A stretch of DNA of 64,000 nt from CAIVAT01 sp037141055 (GCA_037141055.1 JBAXDH010000002.1:20923-84922), one strand, 5' to 3'. Counted from the stretch's first letter, positions 43,643 through 52,720 are shown. Notes: a model not told the origin generated them from the sequence alone. Numbers and translations are program-made.

Positions 43643-45469
43643 GTGGAAATTGTGAAAGAAAATTCAAAGGGCTTCCTTGCATTCCTGCTGCTGTTTATAT
43701 TCCCGGTATCGGTACTCTACAGCCACGTCGATCAGGCCGGATATACCAGGATCTTGATTTCAGAGATCAGGGCCGCCGGGAACGACAGTGTGAAAATCAG
43801 CAAACTCGGCAGCCTTGCCTTCTTTTACCTCGACTATGCCGGCAATGGCCGTTTAGCCGACAGTGTCAGCGAAACAGCCATCCGGCTTGCCGAGAAAAGT
43901 CACCGGCCCGAATTGCTGTTCCTTGCATATAACATCTACGCCGAATCGAACGATCTGCACGAATTCAACCGGAAGGCGCTTGGCTATGCGTTGAAGGCGG
44001 AACAGATTCAGTTCAACGCAAAAAGTCCGGAACAGGTATTCCGTAATGATAAAAACCTGGTATCCGTTTTTCTGGCGGGCTACGGGTTCGACAAAGCCCT
44101 GGAGTACAGTTACAAGATGCTTTCGATAGCAGGAACCTTGGAAAATGTTGAATTAAAGGCGGAAAGTTATCTCTCCATCGGGCAAAGCCTTGAAGGTAAA
44201 AGTCAGAAAGTTGAAGCCTTCCGAAACTACCTGAACGCCGCAAGCCTTGCCGACAGGTCAGGCAACCTGGATTTAAGAATCATCTGCTGTTCCAGGCTGT
44301 CGGATTTCTACAACTTCAATAAGTTATACGACAAGGCTACCCGCTATAAATTGGTGCAGCGCGATCTGATTGTCAGGAACATGCCCGTAGATTCGGTTGC
44401 GCTGATGTGGGCGGAATATGAACTGCAGGTAATCGACCTCAATTCGAACTATAACGAGCTGTATGAAGGAAACATGAAGACCATTCTTGATTTCGCCGTG
44501 AGAAACAACCACAGGAGGATGCTGAACTATGAGATTGCGCTGATTCGCACGCATTACATTGAAGCGAACAAAATAGTCCTACTGCATGATTTTTATTACA
44601 AAAAATTCCCGGGAGAACTTGCAAGGCTTTCTTCAGACAATCCCGCACTGTTTTTCCGGCTCAAGGCGTTTTTTTGCGAAGAGGAGCACATGCCTGATTC
44701 TGCGCTCTATTATTTCACCCTGGCCGAAACAAGATTGCAATCCGATGCGAATCCGATCCTTCAATCGAAATTTTATTCCCGCTTCGGGCAGTTCCTCGTT
44801 CGGCACGGCTTCAGGGACAAAGCTATCGGGGCATTTACAAAATCGATGGAGCTTGCCAGAACTGCATCCTATATTGAATACATGCTGGGCGCAGCCAAAC
44901 AGCTTGAAGAATTGTACGCGGGCAAAGGAGATTATAAAAATGCGTTCGCTTACTCCGTGTTAAACAAAGCGTTAAACGACAGCATCAGCAACATGTCGAA
45001 AAAGGATCAGTTGCTGATCATGGAAATCGACCATGAAACCAGGCAGCGGGACCTTGCCTTTGAGCTGGAAAAACAGTCCACCGCAAGGAGGCACTATCTG
45101 CAATATACCGCCATGACCATCGGGATCCTGACCGTGTTTGTCATTCTGATCATGCTGGGCAGTTTAAAAGTTCCCGAATGGATCATCCGGATGCTGGGAT
45201 TCTTCTCCTTTATCTTTCTGTTTGAATTCATTGTTTTGCTGGCTGACAAGATGATTGAAGAGATTACCCATGGCGAGCCCTGGAAAATACTGCTTATCAA
45301 GATATTCCTCATCGGAATCCTTCTTCCCCTTCATCACAGCATTGAAAAGCGTGTCATCACGTACCTGCTTAACCACAAACTGATCAATATTCCCGGCTTT
45401 TCGATGGTAAAGAGGTTCAGGGCGCGGGGGAAGAAGAAGAAGTTAACGGGTGAAAAGGTGACAGGGTAA
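43643..45469 (+). CDS. TPR-rich membrane protein with C-terminal helices
   Basis: A 608-residue protein with a GTG start (43643; another GTG at 43652 is possible). A signal segment (about 10-26) is followed by helical repeat sequence typical of TPR arrays, for example RLADSVSETAIRLAEKS, ALYYFTLAETRLQSDANPIL and GAFTKSMELARTASYIEYML. Three membrane helices lie near 490-575. The layout is that of the sensory half of Bacteroidota TPR-histidine kinases, but no kinase domain follows. The last codons and the stop lie inside the tandem repeat that begins at 45457, so the present C-terminus (LTGEKVTG) may have been set by the repeat. Confidence 0.7.
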   Translation: MEIVKENSKGFLAFLLLFIFPVSVLYSHVDQAGYTRILISEIRAAGNDSVKISKLGSLAFFYLDYAGNGRLADSVSETAIRLAEKSHRPELLFLAYNIYAESNDLHEFNRKALGYALKAEQIQFNAKSPEQVFRNDKNLVSVFLAGYGFDKALEYSYKMLSIAGTLENVELKAESYLSIGQSLEGKSQKVEAFRNYLNAASLADRSGNLDLRIICCSRLSDFYNFNKLYDKATRYKLVQRDLIVRNMPVDSVALMWAEYELQVIDLNSNYNELYEGNMKTILDFAVRNNHRRMLNYEIALIRTHYIEANKIVLLHDFYYKKFPGELARLSSDNPALFFRLKAFFCEEEHMPDSALYYFTLAETRLQSDANPILQSKFYSRFGQFLVRHGFRDKAIGAFTKSMELARTASYIEYMLGAAKQLEELYAGKGDYKNAFAYSVLNKALNDSISNMSKKDQLLIMEIDHETRQRDLAFELEKQSTARRHYLQYTAMTIGILTVFVILIMLGSLKVPEWIIRMLGFFSFIFLFEFIVLLADKMIEEITHGEPWKILLIKIFLIGILLPLHHSIEKRVITYLLNHKLINIPGFSMVKRFRARGKKKKLTGEKVTG

Positions 45470-45544
45470 CAGGGGAACAGGGTAACAAGGTAACAGGGTA
45501 ACAGGGTAACAGGGTAACAGGGTAACAGGGTAACAGAGTGACGG
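45457..45544. repeat. Eleven units of an 8-bp GGTAACAG tandem repeat
   Basis: GGTGACAG, GGTAACAG, GGGAACAG, GGTAACAA, then six GGTAACAG units and AGTGACGG. It begins inside the last codons of the TPR gene and supplies its TAA stop. Confidence 0.92.
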
Positions 45545-45595
45545 GGGAGCCGGCAAACTGATGACTATTGTATAATCCTGTGCCCTTGATCCCGT

Positions 45596-45620
45596 TCACT
45601 TGTCACTTGTCACTTGTCAC
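45596..45620. repeat. Three to four units of a 7-bp TCACTTG tandem repeat
   Basis: Three exact TCACTTG units followed by TCAC. The same word (as CAAGTGA) builds the inverted repeat at 2123. Confidence 0.75.
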
Positions 45621-45664
45621 GTTGTCACTAAATATCAATCATTCACAAATAAACCATACTGCAT

Positions 45665-45787
45665 ATGAAAACAAAAATTGGAATCCTGGGATCGGGGGTG
45701 GTTGCGCAGGTGCTGGGCAGCGGATTCATGAAACACGGATATGACGTAATGCCTGGAACCCGCGATCTTTCAAAACTTGAAGGCTGA
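45665..45787 (+). pseudogene. N-terminal remnant of an NAD(P)-binding (F420-dependent-reductase-like) oxidoreductase
   Basis: An ATG frame of 40 codons reads MKTKIGILGSGVVAQVLGSG, followed by FMKHGYDVMPGTRDLSKLEG, then a stop. The GxGxxx nucleotide-binding loop and the GTRDLSKL motif (second strand, NADP-preferring) are the first 40 residues of the NADP-oxidoreductase, coenzyme F420-dependent family, whose members are normally about 180-220 residues. The stop lies 12 bases before the end of the convergent sufE gene, so the rest of the gene is gone. It is probably a relic of a deletion or rearrangement, next to large tandem repeats. Confidence 0.65.
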
Positions 45788-45799
45788 CAGGAAAGAGCC

Positions 45800-46222
45800 T
45801 CAGGCACCTTTCATTTTAAAGACTGTGGCGTAGAGTTTCATCTGTTTGATCATGGCCGACAAGCCGTTGCTGCGGGTGGGCGACAGGTGTTCCTGGAGCC
45901 CGATCCGGTTAATGAATTCCATCCTGGCTCCGATAATGTCATCAGGGGTCTGGCCGGAAAGCACACTGATCAGGAGGTTTACTATACCTTTGGTGATAAT
46001 TGCATCACTTTCGCCGGTAAATACCACCCGGCCCTCTTTCATTGCTGCATGAAGCCATACCTTTGACTGGCAGCCGGTAATCAGGTACTGATCGGTTCTA
46101 TAACGGTCATCGATCTTTGGCAAAGTCTTTCCCAGGTCAATCAGGTAGTTATATTTATCCATCCAGTCGTCGAACATGTCGAACTCGGTGATAATCCTGG
46201 ATTCTATTTCGGGGATGGTCAT
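45800..46222 (-). CDS. sufE: SufE-family cysteine desulfurase activator
   Basis: A 140-residue protein that accepts sulfur from SufS. The acceptor cysteine is Cys51 in LITGCQSKVW. Other marks are YNYLIDLGKTLPKI, TKGIVNLLISVLSGQTPDDI and LSPTRSNGLSAMI. It is separated from sufS (48322) by the PadR/PspC pair. It has its own TAnnTTTG core at 46243-46250. Confidence 0.93.
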   Translation of the reverse strand: MTIPEIESRIITEFDMFDDWMDKYNYLIDLGKTLPKIDDRYRTDQYLITGCQSKVWLHAAMKEGRVVFTGESDAIITKGIVNLLISVLSGQTPDDIIGARMEFINRIGLQEHLSPTRSNGLSAMIKQMKLYATVFKMKGA

Positions 46223-46242
46223 GGGGGTGTGGGTTTGGGGGG

Positions 46243-46250
46243 CAAAGGTA
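46243..46250 (-). promoter_or_regulatory. Promoter core (TACCTTTG) for sufE
   Basis: Exact TAnnTTTG match 20 bases before the sufE ATG. No TTG at the expected -33 distance. Confidence 0.45.
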
Positions 46251-46305
46251 AGGAAAAGGAGGACAGGTCACTTGTCTGCTTTTTTTGTTAAAATATGTTA
46301 ATTAA

Positions 46306-46330
46306 TAGTACCATGTATTGCATAGTACTA
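46306..46330. promoter_or_regulatory. Palindromic operator, probably bound by the PadR-family regulator
   Basis: TAGTACCATG (46306-46315) and CATAGTACTA (46321-46330) form an inverted repeat of 10 bases with one mismatch and a 5-base spacer. The -33 part of the padR promoter lies in its centre, so binding would block the promoter. PadR proteins commonly repress their own genes. Confidence 0.6.
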
Positions 46331-46348
46331 AGTTTTGCATTATATTTG
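46317..46348 (+). promoter_or_regulatory. Promoter of the PadR/PspC operon, abutting the start codon
   Basis: ATTG at 46317-46320 and TATATTTG core at 46341-46348 with a 20-base spacer. The core ends 4 bases before the ATG at 46353, so the transcript is probably leaderless. Confidence 0.6.
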
Positions 46349-46352
46349 CCGC

Positions 46353-46703
46353 ATGAATACAGAAAATCAAAATGCCCAGATGCGAAAAGGAGTTCTCGAA
46401 CTCTGTATCCTGGCGATCATCGCAGAACAGGACGCATACGCTTCCGACATCATCACCAGGTTGAAGGAAGCCAGACTCATTGTTGTGGAAGGAACCCTCT
46501 ATCCTTTGCTCACACGATTAAAGAACGACGGACTGACGGTTTACCGGTGGGAGGAATCAAAGTCGGGACCGCCGCGCAAATATCACCAGGCAACTGAGCA
46601 GGGGCTGATAGCCCTGGCGGAACTGAAATCCGACTGGCTGGACCTTGTCCTTTCGGTGGAGAAAATCGTCGGCATTCCACCAGGTAAGGCTGATGAAGCC
46701 TGA
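46353..46703 (+). CDS. PadR-family transcriptional regulator
   Basis: A 116-residue winged-helix repressor. The start at 46353 (MNTENQNAQMRKG) is chosen over 46335, which would put the promoter core inside the gene. Family marks are MRKGVLELCILAIIAEQD, DIITRLKEARLIVVEGTLYP and YRWEESKSGPPRKYHQ in the recognition wing. It is followed 44 bases later by a PspC-domain gene, a common Bacteroidota pair in which the PadR protein represses an envelope-stress operon. A palindrome over its promoter is the likely autoregulatory site. Confidence 0.92.
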   Translation: MNTENQNAQMRKGVLELCILAIIAEQDAYASDIITRLKEARLIVVEGTLYPLLTRLKNDGLTVYRWEESKSGPPRKYHQATEQGLIALAELKSDWLDLVLSVEKIVGIPPGKADEA

Positions 46704-46747
46704 CGGGTTGGCAAATTTAGTTTACACAATTTCAATTTATAATATCC

Positions 46748-48325
46748 ATGAAAAAAACATTGACAATAAACCTGGGTGGCATCGTTTTCCACATTGATGA
46801 AGACGCCTATACGCTTCTGAACCAGTACCTCGAGAAACTTAAAAACCATTTCAGCAGGGAGCAGGGATCGGATGAAATCCTCAACGACATAGAGGCGCGC
46901 ATCGCTGAAATCCTGCAGGAAAAACAGTCGGAAACGAAGCAGGTGATCACGATCGAAGATGTGAACGCTGTAATTGCCATCATGGGACAGCCGGTCGAGA
47001 TTGACCAGGAAGAGGGTCCGAAAAAGCAGCAGGATTCTCCCGGCAGCGAAAAAGGGGACAAACGGTTCTTCAGGAATCCCGACGAGAAAGTCATTGCAGG
47101 CGTGTGCTCGGGCATTGCCGCCTATTTTCACCTCGACCCGGTATGGGTGCGGCTGATTTTCCTCGTATTCATTGCAGCCGGAGGTTCCGGGATCCTGTTA
47201 TACATTGTACTCTGGATTGTTATTCCTGAAGCACAATCAACCACGGATAAACTTGAAATGAGGGGTAAAAAGATCAACATTTCCAACATTCAGCAATCCA
47301 TGCGCGATGAGATATCCGACCTGGGCGGAAGGATCGGCAGCATGGCCAGTGAATCCGCTTCAACCATCAGGCGGGCGGGTGCAGGATCGTCTTCGGTGTT
47401 CGAAGTGATCGGCAAAGGCGTTGCTGAAGTGCTGACCTTTTTCTGGAAAGTACTGGTCATTTTAACCGGCATTATCCTGATCCTATTCGGCATCACCCTG
47501 CTCCTTGCGCTGGTTGCCTATACCCTCGGATGGACCGGCGGCATTTATTCGGACAATGATTTTACAGTTCTGTCTTTCCCCTCCCTGGCAAAACTTCTGG
47601 TGGGATGCAACATGCCGGTGGTTTATCTCCAGCTGGTCATCCTGGTTGTTCTGGGGATTCCAGTCTTTATGATGTTTTACAACGGGCTGCGGATGGTATT
47701 TCGTTTCGACCGGATCAGGCATCTCGGGCTCACCATGTTCAACATATGGCTTGTCGGACTATTCTTTCTCGCATGGTCGGCATTAAGGGTTTTCAACCTC
47801 TATAAATTTGAAGATGAAAAGCAGATTGAAATAGCACTCGTGCAACCAGCCTGCGACACCCTTTTTGTATCGCTGTTCCAGGATGATCCCGGGATGAAAT
47901 ATATTAAAGATGAACAGTACATGTTGCCCGGTGAATGGAAAACCGTCATTACAGACGAACGGGAATTGTACGTGGTACCCAAAATAAGCATCGAAGAAGC
48001 CGGCGACAGCCTCTTCTCCATTTCGCAGGTCACAATGGCACGCGGGAAATCGAGAATTGAAGCCCGTCAGCACCTTACCGGCGTCCGTTTTCAATCGGCA
48101 ACTTCCGGGTCAACCCTGAGAATAAGCCCCTTTGCAAGGCTTCCCAGGGAAGAATGCTGGCGCGGACAGGTCGTCAACCTCACCCTCCGCGTTCCGAAAG
48201 GGAAATTCATTCATTTTGACAGGGAGTTTCAGTACCTTCGGCCTTCCTGGCACTATATGCTGAGCGAATCGAAAGAATCGACCTTTCAGATGACCGACAG
48301 CGGTATTGAAGTCACTCCCAACTAA
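46748..48325 (+). CDS. PspC-domain membrane protein
   Basis: A 525-residue protein. Residues 1-85 are the N-terminal region usual in Bacteroidota PspC proteins (KKTLTINLGGIVFHIDEDAY). A PspC domain follows (about 98-160: NPDEKVIAGVCSGIAAYFHL, PVWVRLIFLVFIAAGGSG, YIVLWIVIPEA). Three further helices lie at about 235-260, 300-320 and 340-355, followed by a soluble C-terminal domain. PspC senses or responds to membrane damage in other bacteria. It is cotranscribed with the PadR regulator. Its stop codon overlaps the end of sufS on the opposite strand by 4 bases. Confidence 0.88.
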   Translation: MKKTLTINLGGIVFHIDEDAYTLLNQYLEKLKNHFSREQGSDEILNDIEARIAEILQEKQSETKQVITIEDVNAVIAIMGQPVEIDQEEGPKKQQDSPGSEKGDKRFFRNPDEKVIAGVCSGIAAYFHLDPVWVRLIFLVFIAAGGSGILLYIVLWIVIPEAQSTTDKLEMRGKKINISNIQQSMRDEISDLGGRIGSMASESASTIRRAGAGSSSVFEVIGKGVAEVLTFFWKVLVILTGIILILFGITLLLALVAYTLGWTGGIYSDNDFTVLSFPSLAKLLVGCNMPVVYLQLVILVVLGIPVFMMFYNGLRMVFRFDRIRHLGLTMFNIWLVGLFFLAWSALRVFNLYKFEDEKQIEIALVQPACDTLFVSLFQDDPGMKYIKDEQYMLPGEWKTVITDERELYVVPKISIEEAGDSLFSISQVTMARGKSRIEARQHLTGVRFQSATSGSTLRISPFARLPREECWRGQVVNLTLRVPKGKFIHFDREFQYLRPSWHYMLSESKESTFQMTDSGIEVTPN

Positions 48326-49542
48326 GTCAGCATCTCCTTCGCTTTGAGAATCGCCAAAACCAGCTGATCGATCTCTTCTGTTGTGTTGTAAAATGCAAAC
48401 GAAGCCCTTACCGTTCCTGGGATTTTAAGGAAATCCATCAGCGGCATGGCGCAATGGTGGCCGGTACGGACAGCTATTCCCATCTTGTCGATGATCATGC
48501 CCGCATCATAGGGATGTATGCCGCCGATAAGAAATGAAACAAGGCTGGCTTTATTCGCAGACGTGCCATAGTATTTTATCCCGTCGACAACCGACAGTTT
48601 TTCAATGGCATATTGCAGCAGATGTTCTTCATAGGCAGCAATGTCGGCCATGCCAAGAGCCTGCAGGTAGGCAACGGCTGCCCTGAGCCCCGCAACGCCT
48701 TCCACATTCGGCGTTCCTGCCTCAAACTTAAACGGGAGTTCATTGAACGTGGTATGGTCAAGGTAAACATCTTTGATCATCTCCCCTCCCATCTGGTATG
48801 GGGGTAATTCTTCAAGGTACTTTTCCTTGCCGTACAACACACCGGTGCCCATGGGTGCATACATTTTATGCCCCGAGAAACAATAGAAATCGCAGTCAAG
48901 ATCCTGCATGTCGACCGGCAGGTGCGATACTCCCTGCGCCCCGTCGAGCAGCACCGGGATGTCATGCCGGTGTGCCAGTGCAATGATCTCCTTCACGGGA
49001 TTGATGGTTCCCAGCACATTCGAAACATGCGTGAGGGCGACCAGCCTGGTTTTTTCGTTCAACAGGCCTTTCAATTCATCAGGATCAAGCTCTCCCTTTT
49101 CGTTGATCCCGAGCACACGCAATGTTGCCCCGCGTTCAAGGCACATCTGCTGCCATGGAACAAAATTGGAATGATGCTCCATGATGGTTGTGATCACTTC
49201 ATCGCCTGTCTTGATATAACGTTTTCCAAAGGAGTAGGCTACAAGGTTCAGCGATTCGGTGGCGCCCTTGGTAAAAATGATCTCGCGGGTGTTTTTTGCA
49301 TTGATGAACTGCCTGATCTCCTTGCGCGCCTCCTCGTATGCCTCCGTGGCCTTCACGCTCAGGTAATGCACGCCGCGGTGGATGTTGCAGTTGTCGTGTT
49401 CGTAGTAATGCCTGATCGCGTCAATGACCTGGCGGGGTTTCTGGGTCGAAGCCGCATTGTCGAAGTAAATGAGGGGGCGTTTATATACCTGCTGCTCCAA
49501 AATCGGAAAGTCAGCCCTTATCTTAGCAATATCAAAACTCAT
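48322..49542 (-). CDS. sufS: SufS cysteine desulfurase
   Basis: A 406-residue PLP enzyme that frees sulfur from cysteine for Fe-S cluster assembly. The PLP lysine is Lys226 in CFSGHKMYAP, and the persulfide cysteine is Cys364 in RTGHHCAMPLMD. The N-terminus IYFDNAASTQKPRQVIDAI is typical of SufS. It is encoded alone, with a TAnnTTTG core at 49560-49567, although its partners SufE and SufBCD are within 11 kb. Confidence 0.95.
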   Translation of the reverse strand: MSFDIAKIRADFPILEQQVYKRPLIYFDNAASTQKPRQVIDAIRHYYEHDNCNIHRGVHYLSVKATEAYEEARKEIRQFINAKNTREIIFTKGATESLNLVAYSFGKRYIKTGDEVITTIMEHHSNFVPWQQMCLERGATLRVLGINEKGELDPDELKGLLNEKTRLVALTHVSNVLGTINPVKEIIALAHRHDIPVLLDGAQGVSHLPVDMQDLDCDFYCFSGHKMYAPMGTGVLYGKEKYLEELPPYQMGGEMIKDVYLDHTTFNELPFKFEAGTPNVEGVAGLRAAVAYLQALGMADIAAYEEHLLQYAIEKLSVVDGIKYYGTSANKASLVSFLIGGIHPYDAGMIIDKMGIAVRTGHHCAMPLMDFLKIPGTVRASFAFYNTTEEIDQLVLAILKAKEMLT

Positions 49543-49559
49543 GATTCAGGTTTAATGTG

Positions 49560-49567
49560 CAAATTTA
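49560..49567 (-). promoter_or_regulatory. Promoter core (TAAATTTG) for sufS
   Basis: Exact TAnnTTTG match 17 bases before the sufS ATG; no -33 TTG at the right spacing. Confidence 0.45.
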
Positions 49568-49748
49568 GCTGAATTTTTTCTCATACTCCTTAACTATCAG
49601 TCAAACCGACCGAACACGGCTCTGCGCCATTTTCACAGTTCGGGCGATCGTACCAATACATTTCAGTACTTCAGTTCACTAAAGCGTACATCCGGAAATT
49701 TTTTGTAGTTTTATCTCCGAATAATCCACCTCTAAACCATCTGCCATC

Positions 49749-52553
49749 ATGAAAAAAATCATCATCCTGTTATTTGCACTTGCATTCCTTCTGCAGCCCT
49801 TGTTTGCCCAGCAGAAGACTGAATTAAAGATTGAATTTGAAAAATACACCCTCTCCAACGGGCTTGATGTCATCCTGCATGTCGATCGTTCCGATCCGAT
49901 TGTAGCACTCGCCATCCGCTTTCATGTCGGTTCAAACCGTGAAGTTGAAGGCCGCACCGGTTTCGCCCACCTTTTTGAGCACATGATGTTTCAGAAATCC
50001 GAAAATGTGCCCGAGGACCAGTTTTTCAAGATCATCCAGAATGCAGGGGGAACGCTCAACGGCGGCACGAGCAACGATGCAACGACCTATTACGAAATCG
50101 TTCCGAAGAATGCACTTGAAAAGATCCTCTGGATGGAATCCGACCGGATGGGGTATATGATCAATACAGTTACAGAAAATGCCTTCAACATCCAGCAGAA
50201 CGTGGTGCAGAATGAAAAAAGGCAATCGTATGACAACCAGCCATACGGATTCACCAGCTGGGTGATCGCCACCAACTTATATCCGAAGGGACATCCATAC
50301 AGCTGGACGGTCATCGGGGAAATGGACGATCTGAAGAATGCCACCGTGAACGATGTGAAAGAATTTCACGACAGGTTTTATGTGCCAAACAATGCAACGC
50401 TGGTACTGGCAGGTGACTTTGATGTAGCAATTGCGAAAAAGCTGATCGGGAAATATTTTGGCGAAATCAAGCGCGGCAAGGATGTCTCGGACCCAAAACC
50501 GATCCCGGTAACGCTTGCGAAAACCAAAAAGGTTTACCATGAAGACAATTTTGCCAAAACATCGCAGATCCGGATGATATGGCCGACTGTTGAAGCTTAC
50601 AATGATGATTCATACCCGCTGGAATACCTGGGTCAGCTGTTATCCCGCGGGAAAAAAGCGCCCCTTTATAAAGTACTTGAGAAAGAGAAGAAACAGTCGT
50701 CAAGCCAGAGTGCCCGCAATGGCTCGCAGGAAATTGCCGGGACTTTTGTCATCAGCGCAACGGCGAATGACGGGGTGAGCCTGAACGATATCGAAAAAAG
50801 CGTTTTTGATGCTTTTACCATGTTCGAAAAAGAAAGTTTCACCGACGAAGATGTCGAGCGCATCAAGGCCAGCCAGGAAACGGATTTCTACAACGGCATC
50901 AGCAGCATCCTCGGAAAATCATATCAGCTCTCTTCTTACAATGAAGACAAGGGGGATCCGGGTTATTACAAAACCGACATCGCTAAAGTTAAATCTGTGA
51001 CTAAGGCAGATATCCTGAGGGTTTACGGGAAATACATTAAAAACAAACCTTACCTGGTCACGAGTTTTGTTCCCAAAGGCCAGCTGAACATGATAGTGGA
51101 GGGCTCGGAAAAAGCGGCAGTTAAGGAAGAAAGTATTTCGGATGCAGCCCAGGTGGCGATCAAAGACAAGATCGACGAACCCGACGTTAAAACTCCAACA
51201 CAGTTCGATCGCACGGTAATGCCTGCAGACGGTCCCGATCCTTCGCTCAGCCTCCCGGCAGTGTGGACATCCAAACTTTCAAACGGAATGCAGGTATTTG
51301 GCATTGAGCAGAATGAATTGCCCCTTGTCGAGTTCAGCGTGGAGATGAAAGGAGGCCATTTTCTTGACCCCATTCAAAAGCCGGGCGTTGCCAACCTTGT
51401 TTGCGAACTGATGATGGAGGGAACTAAAAACAAAACCCCGCTGATGCTGGAGGAGGAAATCGACAAACTTGGAGCATCCATCAACCTGCGGGCTTCAAAC
51501 AATTCAATTACACTTTCGGCCAACTCACTTGCCAGGAATTACGACCAGGTGCTTGCCCTGGCAAAGGAAATCCTGCTGGAACCCAGGTGGGACTCTGCAG
51601 AATTCGTCATGGCAAAAACACGATTGCTCAACAGTATCAAGCGCCAGAAGGCGAATCCGACAACCCTTGCCAGGAATGAGTTCAACCTTCTGGTCTACGG
51701 CAAAGACCACATCCTTGCCTCCCAGGTGATGGGAACGGAGGAGTCGGTTGCTGCCATCACCCTTGATGACCTGAAATCTTTCTATGCAACTGAATTTTCA
51801 CCGTCAATTGCCTCTTTCCTTGTTGCCGGCAGCATCACCCGCGACAGGGCGATCGCTTCCCTTCAGGGGCTTGCCTCTGCCTGGAAGGCAAAGGAGGTGA
51901 AATTTCCTTCTTATCAGCTTCCCGCACCTTTGGAGCAGTCAAAGATTTACTTTGTCGATGTGCCCGGGGCCAAACAGTCGGTTATCAATATCGGATGTCT
52001 TGGACTGGCACGCCAGGACAAGGACTATTTTCCTGCCACGGTGATGAATTACAAGCTGGGCGGTTCATTCAACGGCAATGTGAACCTGGTGCTGCGGGAA
52101 GAAAAAGGGTTTACGTATGGAGCCCGCACGGGTTTCACTGCCCAGATCATCACAGGCACGTTTATGGCAAGTGCGAATGTCCGCTCATCGGCAACGGAAG
52201 AATCGGTTGATATTTTCAAAGACCTGATGGCAAAGTACGGAAAGGATGTGACTGCCGAGGACCTTGAATTTACACGCAATTCCCTTATTAAAAGCTATGC
52301 ACGTCAATTTGAAACCCTGGGGGCAAAAATTGGCATGCTGAGCGATATCAGTTTATATCAACTTCCGGTTGATTACGTCAAAGGAGAACAATCGATCATT
52401 CAGAACATGACCCTTGACCAGTTGAAATCATTGGCACAGAAATACATCAACCCGGATAAAATGTACTATGTGGTGGCCGGTGATGCAAAAACGCAATTGG
52501 ATCTCCTGGAAAAAATCGGGTTCGGTAAACCGGAGGTGGTGAACAAAAAATAA
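49749..52553 (+). CDS. M16-family zinc protease (double-domain, pitrilysin/PqqL-like)
   Basis: A 934-residue exported protease with a signal peptide (about 1-20). The first half carries the inverted zinc motif HLFEH (His74, Glu77, His78) with a third ligand near Glu156 (QNVVQNEKRQS). The second half (from about residue 500) repeats the fold (KLSNGMQVFGIEQNELP) but has lost the motif (NLVCELMMEG), and retains the substrate-binding region GAKQSVINIGCLGLARQD. This active-plus-inactive arrangement is normal for M16 enzymes. It probably degrades peptides in the periplasm, downstream of the secreted proteases in this window. Confidence 0.92.
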   Translation: MKKIIILLFALAFLLQPLFAQQKTELKIEFEKYTLSNGLDVILHVDRSDPIVALAIRFHVGSNREVEGRTGFAHLFEHMMFQKSENVPEDQFFKIIQNAGGTLNGGTSNDATTYYEIVPKNALEKILWMESDRMGYMINTVTENAFNIQQNVVQNEKRQSYDNQPYGFTSWVIATNLYPKGHPYSWTVIGEMDDLKNATVNDVKEFHDRFYVPNNATLVLAGDFDVAIAKKLIGKYFGEIKRGKDVSDPKPIPVTLAKTKKVYHEDNFAKTSQIRMIWPTVEAYNDDSYPLEYLGQLLSRGKKAPLYKVLEKEKKQSSSQSARNGSQEIAGTFVISATANDGVSLNDIEKSVFDAFTMFEKESFTDEDVERIKASQETDFYNGISSILGKSYQLSSYNEDKGDPGYYKTDIAKVKSVTKADILRVYGKYIKNKPYLVTSFVPKGQLNMIVEGSEKAAVKEESISDAAQVAIKDKIDEPDVKTPTQFDRTVMPADGPDPSLSLPAVWTSKLSNGMQVFGIEQNELPLVEFSVEMKGGHFLDPIQKPGVANLVCELMMEGTKNKTPLMLEEEIDKLGASINLRASNNSITLSANSLARNYDQVLALAKEILLEPRWDSAEFVMAKTRLLNSIKRQKANPTTLARNEFNLLVYGKDHILASQVMGTEESVAAITLDDLKSFYATEFSPSIASFLVAGSITRDRAIASLQGLASAWKAKEVKFPSYQLPAPLEQSKIYFVDVPGAKQSVINIGCLGLARQDKDYFPATVMNYKLGGSFNGNVNLVLREEKGFTYGARTGFTAQIITGTFMASANVRSSATEESVDIFKDLMAKYGKDVTAEDLEFTRNSLIKSYARQFETLGAKIGMLSDISLYQLPVDYVKGEQSIIQNMTLDQLKSLAQKYINPDKMYYVVAGDAKTQLDLLEKIGFGKPEVVNKK

Positions 52554-52598
52554 CATTTCTACGGGGCTATACTTCGACTGTTTTCAAATGCAATCCTT

Positions 52599-52720
52599 CA
52601 TTGCAGTCAGCATTAGCTGACTGCAATGGATTCTGTGCCAACCCTTGTACCCCGGCCCCATCGGGGCCTCATTCTGGTAGCCCGCAGTTAACCTGGACCT
52701 TCTGCGCGCCGTAGGTGCGC
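52599..52720. repeat. Hairpin-rich intergenic element, possible dispersed repeat
   Basis: Three hairpins follow one another in a gap without genes. The first is perfect: 13-base arms 52599-52611 and 52616-52628 with loop ATTA. The second is GGCCCC-ATC-GGGGCC (52654-52668). The third is GCGCGCC-GTA-GGTGCGC (52704-52720, one G-T pair). A 13-bp stem is long for a terminator, and no T-run follows. The gap 52554-52844 holds nothing else I can recognise apart from the promoter at its end. Confidence 0.55.

Noticed and set aside
45417..45599. Minus-strand frame encoding a PVTLLPCY repeat protein
   Set aside because: It is only the translation of the GGTAACAG tandem array and overlaps the TPR gene; it has no independent coding support.
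45457..45620. CRISPR array
   Set aside because: The repeats are 7-8 bp head-to-tail units without spacers, and no cas gene is present.
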